A DNA stretch of 64,000 nt from Nocardia arthritidis (GCF_011801145.1 NZ_CP046172.1:248001-312000), one strand, 5' to 3'; positions 49,486-58,549 are shown, numbered from the stretch's first letter. Numbers and translations are program-made. Notes: a model not told the origin generated them from the letters alone.

Positions 49486-49857
49486 ATGCCACCTTCGCAA
49501 AGTCGTCGGGCGGCGGCGATAGCACGCCTGGCCGGGATCGCCGCGTCCATGGCCGCGGCGCCGGCGATTGCCGCCACCATTGCCGGTCCGGCCGGTGCGG
49601 CGGTAGCTCCGGCGCAGCAGAGTGCCGTAACCGGCGCCGCTGCGGCAGATCATCTGTCGACACTGTTCGATCCGAGCACCACAGCACAGCTGACGGCCAC
49701 TGCGAGCCATGGCCCGCAGCGCGATACGACGGAACCGAATCCGTTCCATCAATTCCATCAGTTCAATCAGGGTCCGTTCCACCAGGGATCGCCATTCGAT
49801 GAGGACGTTCCGTTCCATCAGTGGATCAACCCATTCGATCAGCTGGTCGAACCGTAA
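49486..49857 (+). CDS. Probable RiPP precursor with eight F/W-x-Q/N/E triads
   Basis: 123 aa. Residues 1-80 are an Ala-rich, partly hydrophobic leader with a signal-like start (RRAAAIARLAGIAASMAAAPAIAA). Residues 86-123 hold a repetitive tail with F87-H-Q, F90-H-Q, F93-N-Q, F98-H-Q, F104-D-E, F110-H-Q, W113-I-N and F117-D-Q, separated by Gly, Pro or acidic residues. The aromatic-x-polar triad is the substrate pattern of radical-SAM enzymes that form three-residue cyclophanes (triceptides). ATG 49486 follows 'ggaaggaaatccga'. The next gene is a SPASM radical-SAM protein. Function as a precursor is inferred from sequence pattern and context. The hydrophobic leader is unusual and could instead mean a secreted protein. 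Confidence 0.75.
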   Translation: MPPSQSRRAAAIARLAGIAASMAAAPAIAATIAGPAGAAVAPAQQSAVTGAAAADHLSTLFDPSTTAQLTATASHGPQRDTTEPNPFHQFHQFNQGPFHQGSPFDEDVPFHQWINPFDQLVEP

Positions 49858-49923
49858 CCGGCCACCGTCGGTCGCGGGCGTCCGCGTGACGCTCGAATAA
49901 TCCCGCATAACAACATTTCTCAC

Positions 49924-49956
49924 CCCGCCGTCAGCATGCGCAGGTCTGGCGGCGGG
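49924..49956 (+). promoter_or_regulatory. Hairpin between precursor and radical-SAM gene
   Basis: cccgccgtcag / ctggcggcggg, 11-bp arms with one G-T pair, 11-nt loop. There is no T-run. The position suggests partial termination or mRNA-end protection, making the precursor more abundant than the enzymes. Confidence 0.55.
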
Positions 49957-49997
49957 TGGGCCCCGTTCGTCACCGTGCAGAAAAAGAGATTGTCCGA

Positions 49998-51152
49998 ATG
50001 AATCCGACCAACCGAAATATGCAGATCGTGGTGAAGGTCTCGAAGTTCTGCAATCTGCGATGCAGATACTGCTATGAGTACCCGGAGCTGGGTGATCGAG
50101 CGGCGATGTCCCGCGCGCAGGTGACCGCCATGTACCGCACTCTGCGGGAGTATTTCGTCGCCGCCGACGAGCGAGATGGCTGCCACACGAGCCTGCACTT
50201 CATCTGGCATGGCGGCGAACCGCTGATGCGCCCCGCCGAGTTCTACCGGCAGACGTGGGCCGATCAGCGAGCGATCTTCGATGCGCGGACGCCGGTCCGC
50301 AACAGCGTGCAGACCAATCTGGTGATACTGGACGAGGAGCGTCAGCAGCTGCTGGAAGGCTTCGACTCCGTGGGGGTGTCCCTCGATGTGGTGGGCGGGC
50401 TGCGCGTGAATCTGGCGGGCCGCGACTCACAGGACCGGGTGGCGCGGAACCTGGACCGGCTCGTTGCGACCGGCGCCCGGGTCGGGTGCATCTCGGTGCT
50501 GACCGCGCAGAACATCCACGCCGTGGAACAGATATTCCGATTCTTCGAGCAGCGGCGTCTGCACTTCCGGGTGCTTCCGCTGTTCGACACCCGCGAGCCC
50601 GGCCAGACCACGCCGTACGAAATCAGTCGGGAGCAGGAGCTGTCCGCGCTGGTGCAGCTGGTCGAGTTGTGGATGGGCAGTGAGACCATGCCGCGGCCGC
50701 CGGATCCGTTGGATGGGTATGTGCAGATCGCGGCCCGGTATCTCGCCGGAGCCCCTGGACCGGATTACTACGACCGCCGCGAATGGCTGCCGGTGGTGCT
50801 GGTCAACACCGACGGCTCGTGTTTTACCTACGGCGAACCGTACGGAGACCCGGCATGGTCCATCGGCAATATCTTCACCGAGTCGTTCGCCGACATGTTG
50901 GCGGGCCCGGTCTTCGAGCGCTGTGCGGTCGAGGCCGAGCGCCGGGTCGCGCTGAACTGCCTGTCCTGCCCCTTCTTCGACGCCTGCGGCGGGTCGCTGC
51001 TGGCCGAGACCGAGTCGTGCGAACGCGACGAGGACGGTCACGGCAACATGCTGTGCACTGGACGGCCGGTGATCGCCTACATCGCCGAACAACTGCGCGG
51101 CCGCGTGCCGGAAACCGTTGAGCGGTGGCGGCTCCAACACAGCGCCGCATGA
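49998..51152 (+). CDS. Radical SAM/SPASM peptide maturase
   Basis: 384 aa. Canonical CxxxCxxC at C18, C22 and C25 (CNLRCRYC) binds the SAM-cleaving 4Fe-4S cluster; HGGEP at 71-75 binds SAM. The C-terminal Cys set C275, C309, C321, C324, C330, C341 and C353 (LNCLSCPFFDACGG) fits a SPASM domain with auxiliary clusters. No peptidase or RRE domain is obvious. It follows the triad-rich precursor and precedes an oxygenase-like gene, so the likely role is cross-linking Phe/Trp rings in the precursor. ATG 49998; ribosome site weak (aaaaagaga). Close alternatives are FxsB-like or PqqE-like SPASM proteins acting on other sites. Confidence 0.88.
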   Translation: MNPTNRNMQIVVKVSKFCNLRCRYCYEYPELGDRAAMSRAQVTAMYRTLREYFVAADERDGCHTSLHFIWHGGEPLMRPAEFYRQTWADQRAIFDARTPVRNSVQTNLVILDEERQQLLEGFDSVGVSLDVVGGLRVNLAGRDSQDRVARNLDRLVATGARVGCISVLTAQNIHAVEQIFRFFEQRRLHFRVLPLFDTREPGQTTPYEISREQELSALVQLVELWMGSETMPRPPDPLDGYVQIAARYLAGAPGPDYYDRREWLPVVLVNTDGSCFTYGEPYGDPAWSIGNIFTESFADMLAGPVFERCAVEAERRVALNCLSCPFFDACGGSLLAETESCERDEDGHGNMLCTGRPVIAYIAEQLRGRVPETVERWRLQHSAA

Positions 51153-51195
51153 CCGATAGCGGCGCACAACATATTCCGTCGCCCAGGATCAGGCT

Positions 51196-52098
51196 ATGTC
51201 CCTTCATCACCGTATTCCCCTCGCACACAACGGACTTCGCCCCGGAATTAAGCTGTTGTGCCCAGCCGGCGCGCAGTTCGCCGACCGGGTCCAGTTGAGC
51301 TCCGGCGTCCTGCCCGCCGCCGAAACCTCGTTCGCCGATACCTATTCGCGCGGATCTTTCGTGCCCCACACGCCGTGGCGTCTACCCAGCTGTCACGAAC
51401 GTGCTCTCTTGTTCGGAACGCCCGCACCCGCAGCGTTGCCCGGCGAGTGGATCGCCGTTTTCCCCGTGCCCGCTCGGGTGCTGGACGCGTTCACCGAATT
51501 GCGTGCGGCAGCGGTCAGCGGAAGCGAGGCGGCGGTGCAGTCGCTGATCGCCGGACCCGTCGGCCGCATCGGTCTGGTCGAGATGCTCCGCTGGGCCAAC
51601 ACCCTGACAGACCCTGACCGGCCCGAAATCAGTGCGCCGCTCCTCTACGGCAAAACCCCCGTCGGCAATCCGACGATGACCACGGGCAGTCACGGTCTCC
51701 GGGTCGGTCTGCACGTCGACAGCTGGTATAAGAGCCCCCTGGCGGAACGGGCTGCGGCACCCAATCGCCTCTCCGTCAATCTCGGCCACCACGACCGCTG
51801 CTTACTCTGCGTCAACGCGCCCCTCCATGTCATGGAACAGGTTCTGCGCGAAGGCAATATGCTCGAAGGCGCGGACAACCCGCAATACGCGCTCGGCAAA
51901 CGATTCATGGAGATGTTCCCTCGCTACCCCGTCACGAAGGTCACCATCCACCCGGGCGAGGCCTACATCGCCCCCACCGAGAACATGCTCCACGACGGCT
52001 ACGCCCAACCCCACGGGCAGATAGATCTGCAGTTCAACTGTCGCGGCTACTTCTCGGCTGACCGAGCGCCGCAAAAGTATTCGGCCACAACCTCATAG
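51196..52098 (+). CDS. Putative Fe(II)/2-oxoglutarate-type oxygenase, RiPP cluster
   Basis: 300 aa. I do not recognise a named family. The second half is beta-rich with RVGLHVDSW (His173-x-Asp175), NLGHHDRCLLCVN, HPGEAYIAPTENMLHDG (His266) and DLQFNCRGYF (Arg283): the order HxD...H...R is that of cupin-fold Fe(II)/2OG oxygenases. It lies 43 bp after the radical-SAM gene, so peptide hydroxylation is the natural inference. The last 14 codons overlap an antisense integrase-like remnant, and the original C-terminus may have been near residue 286. ATG 51196 has a weak ribosome site. Confidence 0.7.
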   Translation: MSLHHRIPLAHNGLRPGIKLLCPAGAQFADRVQLSSGVLPAAETSFADTYSRGSFVPHTPWRLPSCHERALLFGTPAPAALPGEWIAVFPVPARVLDAFTELRAAAVSGSEAAVQSLIAGPVGRIGLVEMLRWANTLTDPDRPEISAPLLYGKTPVGNPTMTTGSHGLRVGLHVDSWYKSPLAERAAAPNRLSVNLGHHDRCLLCVNAPLHVMEQVLREGNMLEGADNPQYALGKRFMEMFPRYPVTKVTIHPGEAYIAPTENMLHDGYAQPHGQIDLQFNCRGYFSADRAPQKYSATTS

Positions 52099-52275
52099 GC
52101 GCCGCGGCGGGACCAGGCGCGGGTGCCGAAGCGTTCAGCGGAGCGACGGCCGTTGTGCCGGAACAGGATTTGGTGGTGGGAGTTGCCATCGGGTCCGTCC
52201 GCGAATGCGGCCGTCGCGGTAGCGCACCTGACTGTAGGTGCTGGCTTCCTTGCGGATTCAGGGTGTAGTCGCCAT
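52047..52275 (-). pseudogene. Possible integrase N-terminal remnant
   Basis: Reading the minus strand from 52275 gives MATTP, a stop, then RKEASTYSQVRYRDGR; after a frame change it reads DPDGNSHHQILFRHNGRRSA and further to a stop at 52047. This resembles the N-terminal arm-binding part of actinobacterial tyrosine integrases, broken by one stop and one frameshift. It lies just downstream of the 3' end of tRNA-Ser(GGA), where an integrase is expected. Identification is by eye and tentative. Confidence 0.35.
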
Positions 52276-52340
52276 GCGCGTGCCTTCTGAGGTCACGGCG
52301 TTGAATCCCCTCAGATTCCGGTCTGTGGACCGGAGATGTG

Positions 52341-52385
52341 GACGCAGGTACCGGCAAGATTCAGAATCTTGCCGGTACCTGCGTC
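52341..52385. terminator. Long perfect palindrome beside tRNA-Ser(GGA)
   Basis: 22-bp perfect arms (52341-52362 and 52364-52385) around a single base, beginning gacgcaggtaccgg. It lies 6 bp beyond the tRNA 3' end on the minus strand, so it probably terminates the tRNA transcript. There is no T-run on the minus strand. Arm length is unusual. Confidence 0.75.
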
Positions 52386-52390
52386 TTTCA

Positions 52391-52478
52391 TGGCGGAGGA
52401 TAGGGGATTTGAACCCCTGAGGGCGTTAACCCAACCCGCGTTCCAGGCGAGCGCCATAGGCCACTAGGCGAATCCTCC
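52391..52478 (-). tRNA. tRNA-Ser(GGA)
   Basis: 88 nt including an encoded CCA (TGG at 52391 on the + strand). The acceptor ggaggat pairs with atcctcc, the anticodon loop ctggaac gives GGA, there is a long variable arm, and the T-arm is ggggttcaaatcccc. Its 3' half is echoed at 49283. Confidence 0.97.
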
Positions 52479-52527
52479 GTGGAGGAGCATACCGTCTCAC
52501 CCCGCCGGAGGTAAAAACGCCCTGCCG

Positions 52528-53217
52528 CTACGGGGTGCCTGCCTGGGCGCCGAGCGCGCCCGCCAGCAGGATGCCGCCGATGAGCAGGGATGCGCCGCCG
52601 AAGACGATGGTGCCGACGATGGCACCCGCGGCCGCCCCCGCGACGCCGGTGACGATGCAGCCGCCGAGGAAGCCGGGGATGGACAGGACGCCGAAGGAGA
52701 CGACGGTGCCTGCCAGGCCAGCGACGACTCCGCCGATCAGGCAGCCGAGGCTGGCACCGACGATGGTGCCGATGATCGTGCCGAGCGCGGTGCCGATGCT
52801 GAGGATGGTGGAGAAGTTCGACAGTGCGGTATTGAATCCGGATGACTGCGGATCGAGCGCTGTCGGGTGCAGCAGCTGCGCCGACGTGCCGGGCGCGGGC
52901 ACGGCGGCGGCCGGATCGGTGTTCGGGGTGAGGGTGGCTCGGTTGCCGTCGATGCGGGCGGCGATCGGCCAGGTCTTGTCGTCGCGGGTGTAGGTGAGGG
53001 GCAGGCCGACGACGATCCGGCCCGCGTTGTCGACCACGTCCAGTTTGCCGTCGGCGATCTGGAGGGTGCCCGAGTCGGTGGTGAGCACGGCCGAATCGCC
53101 TGCCCGGTCCACGCTGTAGTTGATGGCGGGCGCCGGGTCGGCCGTTGCCGTCGCCATCGAGTTCAGTACTACCGCGACGGCACCCACGGTAATGATGGCG
53201 AAGTTGAGGCTCTTCAT
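52528..53217 (-). CDS. Secreted protein with hydrophobic Gly-rich C-terminus
   Basis: 229 aa. Signal peptide MKSLNFAIITVGAVAVVLNSMATATA, a polar beta-rich part (residues 30-130, with SAVLTTDSGTLQIADGKLDV), then a long Gly/Ala/Ile segment (GTIVGASLGCLIGGVVAGLAG...) able to form membrane hairpins. Architecture parallels the protein at 20190. Common in Nocardia-type genomes as hypothetical proteins; function unknown. A ribosome site 'gagaaggacttaaagg' precedes ATG 53217. Confidence 0.82.
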   Translation of the reverse strand: MKSLNFAIITVGAVAVVLNSMATATADPAPAINYSVDRAGDSAVLTTDSGTLQIADGKLDVVDNAGRIVVGLPLTYTRDDKTWPIAARIDGNRATLTPNTDPAAAVPAPGTSAQLLHPTALDPQSSGFNTALSNFSTILSIGTALGTIIGTIVGASLGCLIGGVVAGLAGTVVSFGVLSIPGFLGGCIVTGVAGAAAGAIVGTIVFGGASLLIGGILLAGALGAQAGTP

Positions 53218-53700
53218 CCTTTAAGTCCTTCTCCTCGCCGGATTTGCTGCCGACGGGGGTTATTCATTCGCGCGCGCAGGGACAAAGCGCGAATACTGGG
53301 ATCCTGTTTTTCGGGGTGGAATGGTGACCATCATCAGGAGGCGCATGCTGAAAACATGCGAAGGCACCGGATCGGCCGGGCGAAGTGGACATTAGACCAG
53401 GTAGATGGCGGTCGCAATGGGTGCCGGGTCACCTCGCGAACACAATGCGCGAAAGGTGCATGGACCGCTATATGGTGCGCATCCGGAATTTGCCGAAATG
53501 GCCTGCCGGATACGCGATTTCGAGTCGAAAAAGTGGTGTGCGATGCCGAATTATCGACAATGGGGCAATGATGCAGTGTCGAAAATCACATCGAACTTTC
53601 GGGGCTGCCGGGCCCGAACCGGGCGAATCGGCACCGGTGGAGCATCGTCGGGGATGCGGCCCCCCGTGATCCGTACCGATCGGACAGTCGCTACACTGGC
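53218..53700. other. Intergenic region before the SRP RNA
   Basis: About 480 bp, less G+C-rich than its neighbours. Two overlapping + frames (53385-53731) have no ribosome site or recognisable composition and are not called. It must hold the SRP RNA promoter. Confidence 0.55.
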
Positions 53701-53703
53701 CGA

Positions 53704-55225
<1,522 letters not shown>

Positions 55226-55244
55226 TTCACTGCGGCACAGACGA

Positions 55245-55274
55245 ATTGGGCCCCGGCTTCGGCCGGGGCCCAAT
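55245..55274. terminator. Bidirectional terminator
   Basis: attgggccccggc-ttcg-gccggggcccaat: 13-bp perfect arms with a stable TTCG loop, between convergent aspC and the methyltransferase gene. Confidence 0.92.
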
Positions 55275-55283
55275 CCGCGTAGC

Positions 55284-56099
55284 TCAGTTGGGTTTGTGCG
55301 CGAGCACGGCGAACATCGTCACCGACAGGTGGGCGTCGCCGGTGGCCGCCCCGCGCGCCAGCTCCGTGAGCAGCAGATCGCGCTGGGCCTCGGTGATGGA
55401 ACCGCGCGCCACCGCCATCTCCGCGATACGGGTGACCAGTGCACCGGCGCCGACGCTGCGATCCTGCACCAGCGCGTGCGAGCCGATGTCGTCGACCACC
55501 AGACCCGCCTGCGTGAGCAGTCCGGGTAGGCGGCGGCCGGAGAACGGGTTGGTGGTGGCCGACACCAGCGTGTCGATCACCTCGCGCACCACCTGACGCT
55601 CACCCGGATGCACGATCGCCGTGCCCCAGTCCACATCGACGACGACCGCCCGGCCGCCGGGGCGCAGCACCCTGGCGATCTCGTTGGCCGCCCGGGTCGG
55701 TGCGGTCAGATGCTGGAAGACCCGCTCGCACAGCGCGGCGTCGAAACTGTCGGGGCCGAACGGCAGACCGTACGCGTCGCCGGAATGGAATTTGGCCCGC
55801 GAACCGGCCTGCGCGGCCCGTCGTTCGGCGGCGGCCAACAGATTCGGGTCGGGTTCCACACCGACCGCGGTACCGGTGGGACCGACCGCATCGGCGAAGG
55901 CCATGACCTCCGAACCGGTGCCGGAACCGATATCCACCGCACTCTCGCCGGGCCGCAGGGCAAGGGCCTCGTGGGCCCAGTTCCGCAGCCGCCGGATCCC
56001 GGGCAGCGCCGCCTGGAGATCGCGCACGTCGACCAGTTGATCCTGGCCCGCGCTGTCGAAACGATCCGGGCGCAGCCCGTATGTCGTCGTCTGAGGCAT
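55284..56099 (-). CDS. Class I SAM-dependent methyltransferase
   Basis: 271 aa. Motif I SAVDIGSGTGSEVMAFA, acidic motif VGVEPDPNLLAAAERRA, GDAYGLPFGPDSFDAALCERVFQHL and VLRPGGRAVVVDVDWGT are the UbiE/Methyltransf_11 pattern. Small-molecule or quinone-type substrate likely; not identifiable. It is the last intact host gene before the phage-like insertion. Confidence 0.9.
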   Translation of the reverse strand: MPQTTTYGLRPDRFDSAGQDQLVDVRDLQAALPGIRRLRNWAHEALALRPGESAVDIGSGTGSEVMAFADAVGPTGTAVGVEPDPNLLAAAERRAAQAGSRAKFHSGDAYGLPFGPDSFDAALCERVFQHLTAPTRAANEIARVLRPGGRAVVVDVDWGTAIVHPGERQVVREVIDTLVSATTNPFSGRRLPGLLTQAGLVVDDIGSHALVQDRSVGAGALVTRIAEMAVARGSITEAQRDLLLTELARGAATGDAHLSVTMFAVLAHKPN

Positions 56100-56261
56100 G
56101 GCGTGAGCCTACGCGGGGCCATATCGGCCCGCACGGCAGGTCTGTGATGTCGATCACGATTGCCGCAATTGACCCATCCGGATGGGCTGCGCCACATGAG
56201 GGCCCGGAATGAGATGATCTGAGCGGTCCAGAAATCGGCTGCCGCACAAGGAGGATCGGCG

Positions 56262-56402
56262 ATGACCCGGAAGCTGTGCCTCGCCCAGGAGCCCGAGGCC
56301 GACAAACTGCTGTCGGAGGATCCGTTCGCGCTGCTCACCGGCATGCTGCTGGACCAGCAGTTGTCAACACACTTGCATCATGCGAACCGGGAGGACTTCT
56401 GA
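56262..56402 (+). pseudogene. HhH-GPD DNA repair gene, host 5' fragment truncated by integration
   Basis: ATG 56262 has an excellent ribosome site (aaggaggatcggcg). The first 33 codons (MTRKLCLAQEPEADKLL to GMLLDQQ) match the start of HhH-GPD base-excision repair proteins; then foreign sequence continues for 13 codons to TGA at 56400-56402. The complete copy starting at 56402 repeats the same 33 codons with 26 of 33 residues identical. The junction after 56360 is therefore an attachment site. The TGA overlaps the next ATG (TGATG), so ribosomes terminating here can restart on the replacement gene. Confidence 0.85.
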
Positions 56403-56977
56403 TGAGCCGTAAGTTGTGCCTCGCGCAGGAGCCCAACGCGGATGAGTTGCTGTCTACGGACGCATTCGCCTTACTGCTGGGCATGATGCTTGATCAACAA
56501 TACCCACTCGAACACGCGTTTCGTGGGCCGATGAAGCTCGCTGATCGGATGGGCGGATTCGACATTCGCAAGATCGCTGAGGCGGAACCGGAGGAGTTCG
56601 AAGAGTTGGCGGCTACGCCGCCCGCGATCCACCGATACGGCCGCTCCATGGCACGGCGGGCTCAGGATCTAGCCCGGTACGTGATCGAGAACTATGACGG
56701 AATCACTGAGAGAATCTGGACGCAGGGCGACCCGGACGGCAAGGAGGTTCTCCGGCGGTTGAAGGAGCTGCCGGGGTACGGGGATCAGAAGGCGCGAATC
56801 TTCCTGGCCCTGCTCGGGAAACAGCTCGGCGTCACCCCCAAGGGCTGGGAGAAGGCGGCGGGCGCGTACTCAGAGAAGGGGTCTCGACGTTCGGCGGCGG
56901 ATATCACCGATGCTGAATCGCTACTCGAAGTACGGGCCTTCAAGAAGCAGATGAAGGCAGCGGCTAAACAAAGCTGA
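56402..56977 (+). CDS. HhH-GPD-type base excision repair protein, element-borne replacement copy
   Basis: 191 aa. SRKLCLAQEPNADELL, LGMMLDQQYPLEHAFRGPMKLADRMG, then the helix-hairpin-helix LKELPGYGDQKARIFLALLGKQLGV. Removes damaged bases by family inference; the strict catalytic Asp of Nth/MutY is not evident. It completes the gene interrupted at 56360, so the locus stays functional after integration. ATG 56402 has its own 'gggagg' seven bases upstream and overlaps the stop of the host fragment. The same N-terminus occurring twice in 140 bp is the clearest proof of insertion. Confidence 0.92.
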   Translation: MSRKLCLAQEPNADELLSTDAFALLLGMMLDQQYPLEHAFRGPMKLADRMGGFDIRKIAEAEPEEFEELAATPPAIHRYGRSMARRAQDLARYVIENYDGITERIWTQGDPDGKEVLRRLKELPGYGDQKARIFLALLGKQLGVTPKGWEKAAGAYSEKGSRRSAADITDAESLLEVRAFKKQMKAAAKQS

Positions 56978-57091
56978 ACCGGGGTCTGCCGCAGTCGAAA
57001 CACCCACGGCCGGTTGAACTCTCCGTATATCACGGCAGCGGTGAAGGCATCCTTCTCGGCAAGAGACGTTCTCAGGCTTCGCTCGTGATGA

Positions 57092-58300
57092 TCACGCCGC
57101 GTGGACATACGCCTGCAATGTTTCTCGCATATCGTCTGCGACTCGCGAGTTGGGGAAGTGCATACCCAGCAGTTTATCCAACTGGTTCATTCGCTTCTTG
57201 ACCCACGAGAACGACGCTGTCACAGGCCGCTCAAGGATTGGCGCGACCGCTTCGATACTTCCATCCAGATCGCCGAGACGGGCGCACGCGGTAGCCAGAT
57301 AGATGTAGGTCAGCATCTCGTCGCCTGGTGAGTTGGTTTCTCTCCATGCGGCGATGGCCTCGTGAGAGGCTTTCACCGCCCTTCGAAGAATTGCAGGATC
57401 ATCGGCCCACATCAGCGAAAAGCCATGGTAATAAAGCTGTTTCGCCGGACTGAATCCGAACAATGGCCCGTTTATCTCATCAGGGCCGCAGTGCTCCCGT
57501 GACTTATCGGCCTGCTCTAGCAGCTCAACGGCCCGACCGGAGTCGCCGAGATTCGCGGTAGATGCCGCGAGTCCGCACAGCAGGCGCGGTTCGGCGGTGC
57601 CAGTCGATGCGCCGACGAAGCGGAGCCCGTCTATAGCGGCATCACGTGCCAGCTCGAAGTCTTTGGTGAATCGGAAGGCGAGAGATTGAGTGCCCCGTGC
57701 CCAAGCCCGCAACTGATCATGTTCGGCCCGGTCTCCAAGTTGGAAAGCTGCTCGTATATGTGCCTGAGCCATATCGGCTTGGCCGAGATCCAAGGTCAGA
57801 TAGGCCAGCACGCCGCACACGCGGCTCAGCGCAACATAGAGGTCTCGGATGGTGTCTGGCCGATGTGCGCCTTCGCGAAGTCGTCGCATGAGTTCAGCTC
57901 GCAGGTCGAGGGCATGACGAATCGTCCTGTCGTACGCCTCGATTCCCGATGCTCGCGCTATGTGCACAATGTCGTCGTGGATGTCGTCGAGATGTACACC
58001 GTCTGGCGCGACTACTAACGCTTCCGACTCGCGCCGAGCCTTCTCGAGGAGCTTCAGCGTCGTTGCGGCTTCAGTGCGTTGCTGCTGGTCGGCGTCCCAC
58101 GCTGCGGTCAGCACACCGTTTCCATTCAGCGCGCGATCGGCACGCTCCGCCCACGCGCGTTCTTTAGGCCAGCGTCGGCCTGCCTCGATGTTCGACAGGT
58201 GGGAGCGTTCACAGAACAGAAGGGCGGCAAGCTCACCGAAGCTGAGGCCACGTTCGACACGAAGCCGCCTGAGCGTCTGTCCAGTCTGATTGGAGTCCAT
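57092..58300 (-). CDS. XRE family regulator with TPR-like C-terminal domain
   Basis: 402 aa. N-terminal HTH TGQTLRRLRVERGLSFGELAALLFCERSHLSNIEAGRRWPK, then a long helical region of TPR-like repeats (ALSRVCGVLAYLTLDLGQADMAQAHIRAAF, LLCGLAASTANLGDSGRAVELLEQA, YIYLATACARLGDLDGSIEA). Similar to Streptomyces/Nocardia regulators found beside DUF397 genes and in integrative elements. ATG 58300 begins the HTH region. Transcribed away from the small cargo genes; it may control the element or sense a peptide. Confidence 0.88.
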   Translation of the reverse strand: MDSNQTGQTLRRLRVERGLSFGELAALLFCERSHLSNIEAGRRWPKERAWAERADRALNGNGVLTAAWDADQQQRTEAATTLKLLEKARRESEALVVAPDGVHLDDIHDDIVHIARASGIEAYDRTIRHALDLRAELMRRLREGAHRPDTIRDLYVALSRVCGVLAYLTLDLGQADMAQAHIRAAFQLGDRAEHDQLRAWARGTQSLAFRFTKDFELARDAAIDGLRFVGASTGTAEPRLLCGLAASTANLGDSGRAVELLEQADKSREHCGPDEINGPLFGFSPAKQLYYHGFSLMWADDPAILRRAVKASHEAIAAWRETNSPGDEMLTYIYLATACARLGDLDGSIEAVAPILERPVTASFSWVKKRMNQLDKLLGMHFPNSRVADDMRETLQAYVHAA

Positions 58301-58549
58301 CCCCGGTAATGCTGTCCGCGCCGAATCCAATTCACACCCGCCCAAGTGTTTTCAAATGCTGGTCTGCGGTCTTGAACACAGCGTAAACCCCCGAGCCGGA
58401 CACATCCCGTGTTCACCTAAGAGAGTGCCCGGTAGGGAACTGGCCAATCTCCTCCAGTCCCGTCCCGGTCTTTCACACTGACGCCCCGTCCGGCAGGCCG
58501 GGGCCGGGCGCACCCTAACTATTGCTTCTGCCAGGGGGCGTGAATCTCG

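Noticed and set aside
49998..51152. Assignment of the radical-SAM gene as PqqE, a mycofactocin enzyme or an anaerobic sulfatase maturase
   Set aside because: No PqqA- or MftA-like precursor, no sulfatase and no mycofactocin neighbours; the adjacent triad-rich peptide fits better.
56262..56977. A single gene with a programmed frameshift joining both HhH-GPD starts
   Set aside because: The second copy is complete with its own ATG and ribosome site, and the first 33 codons are duplicated rather than continued.
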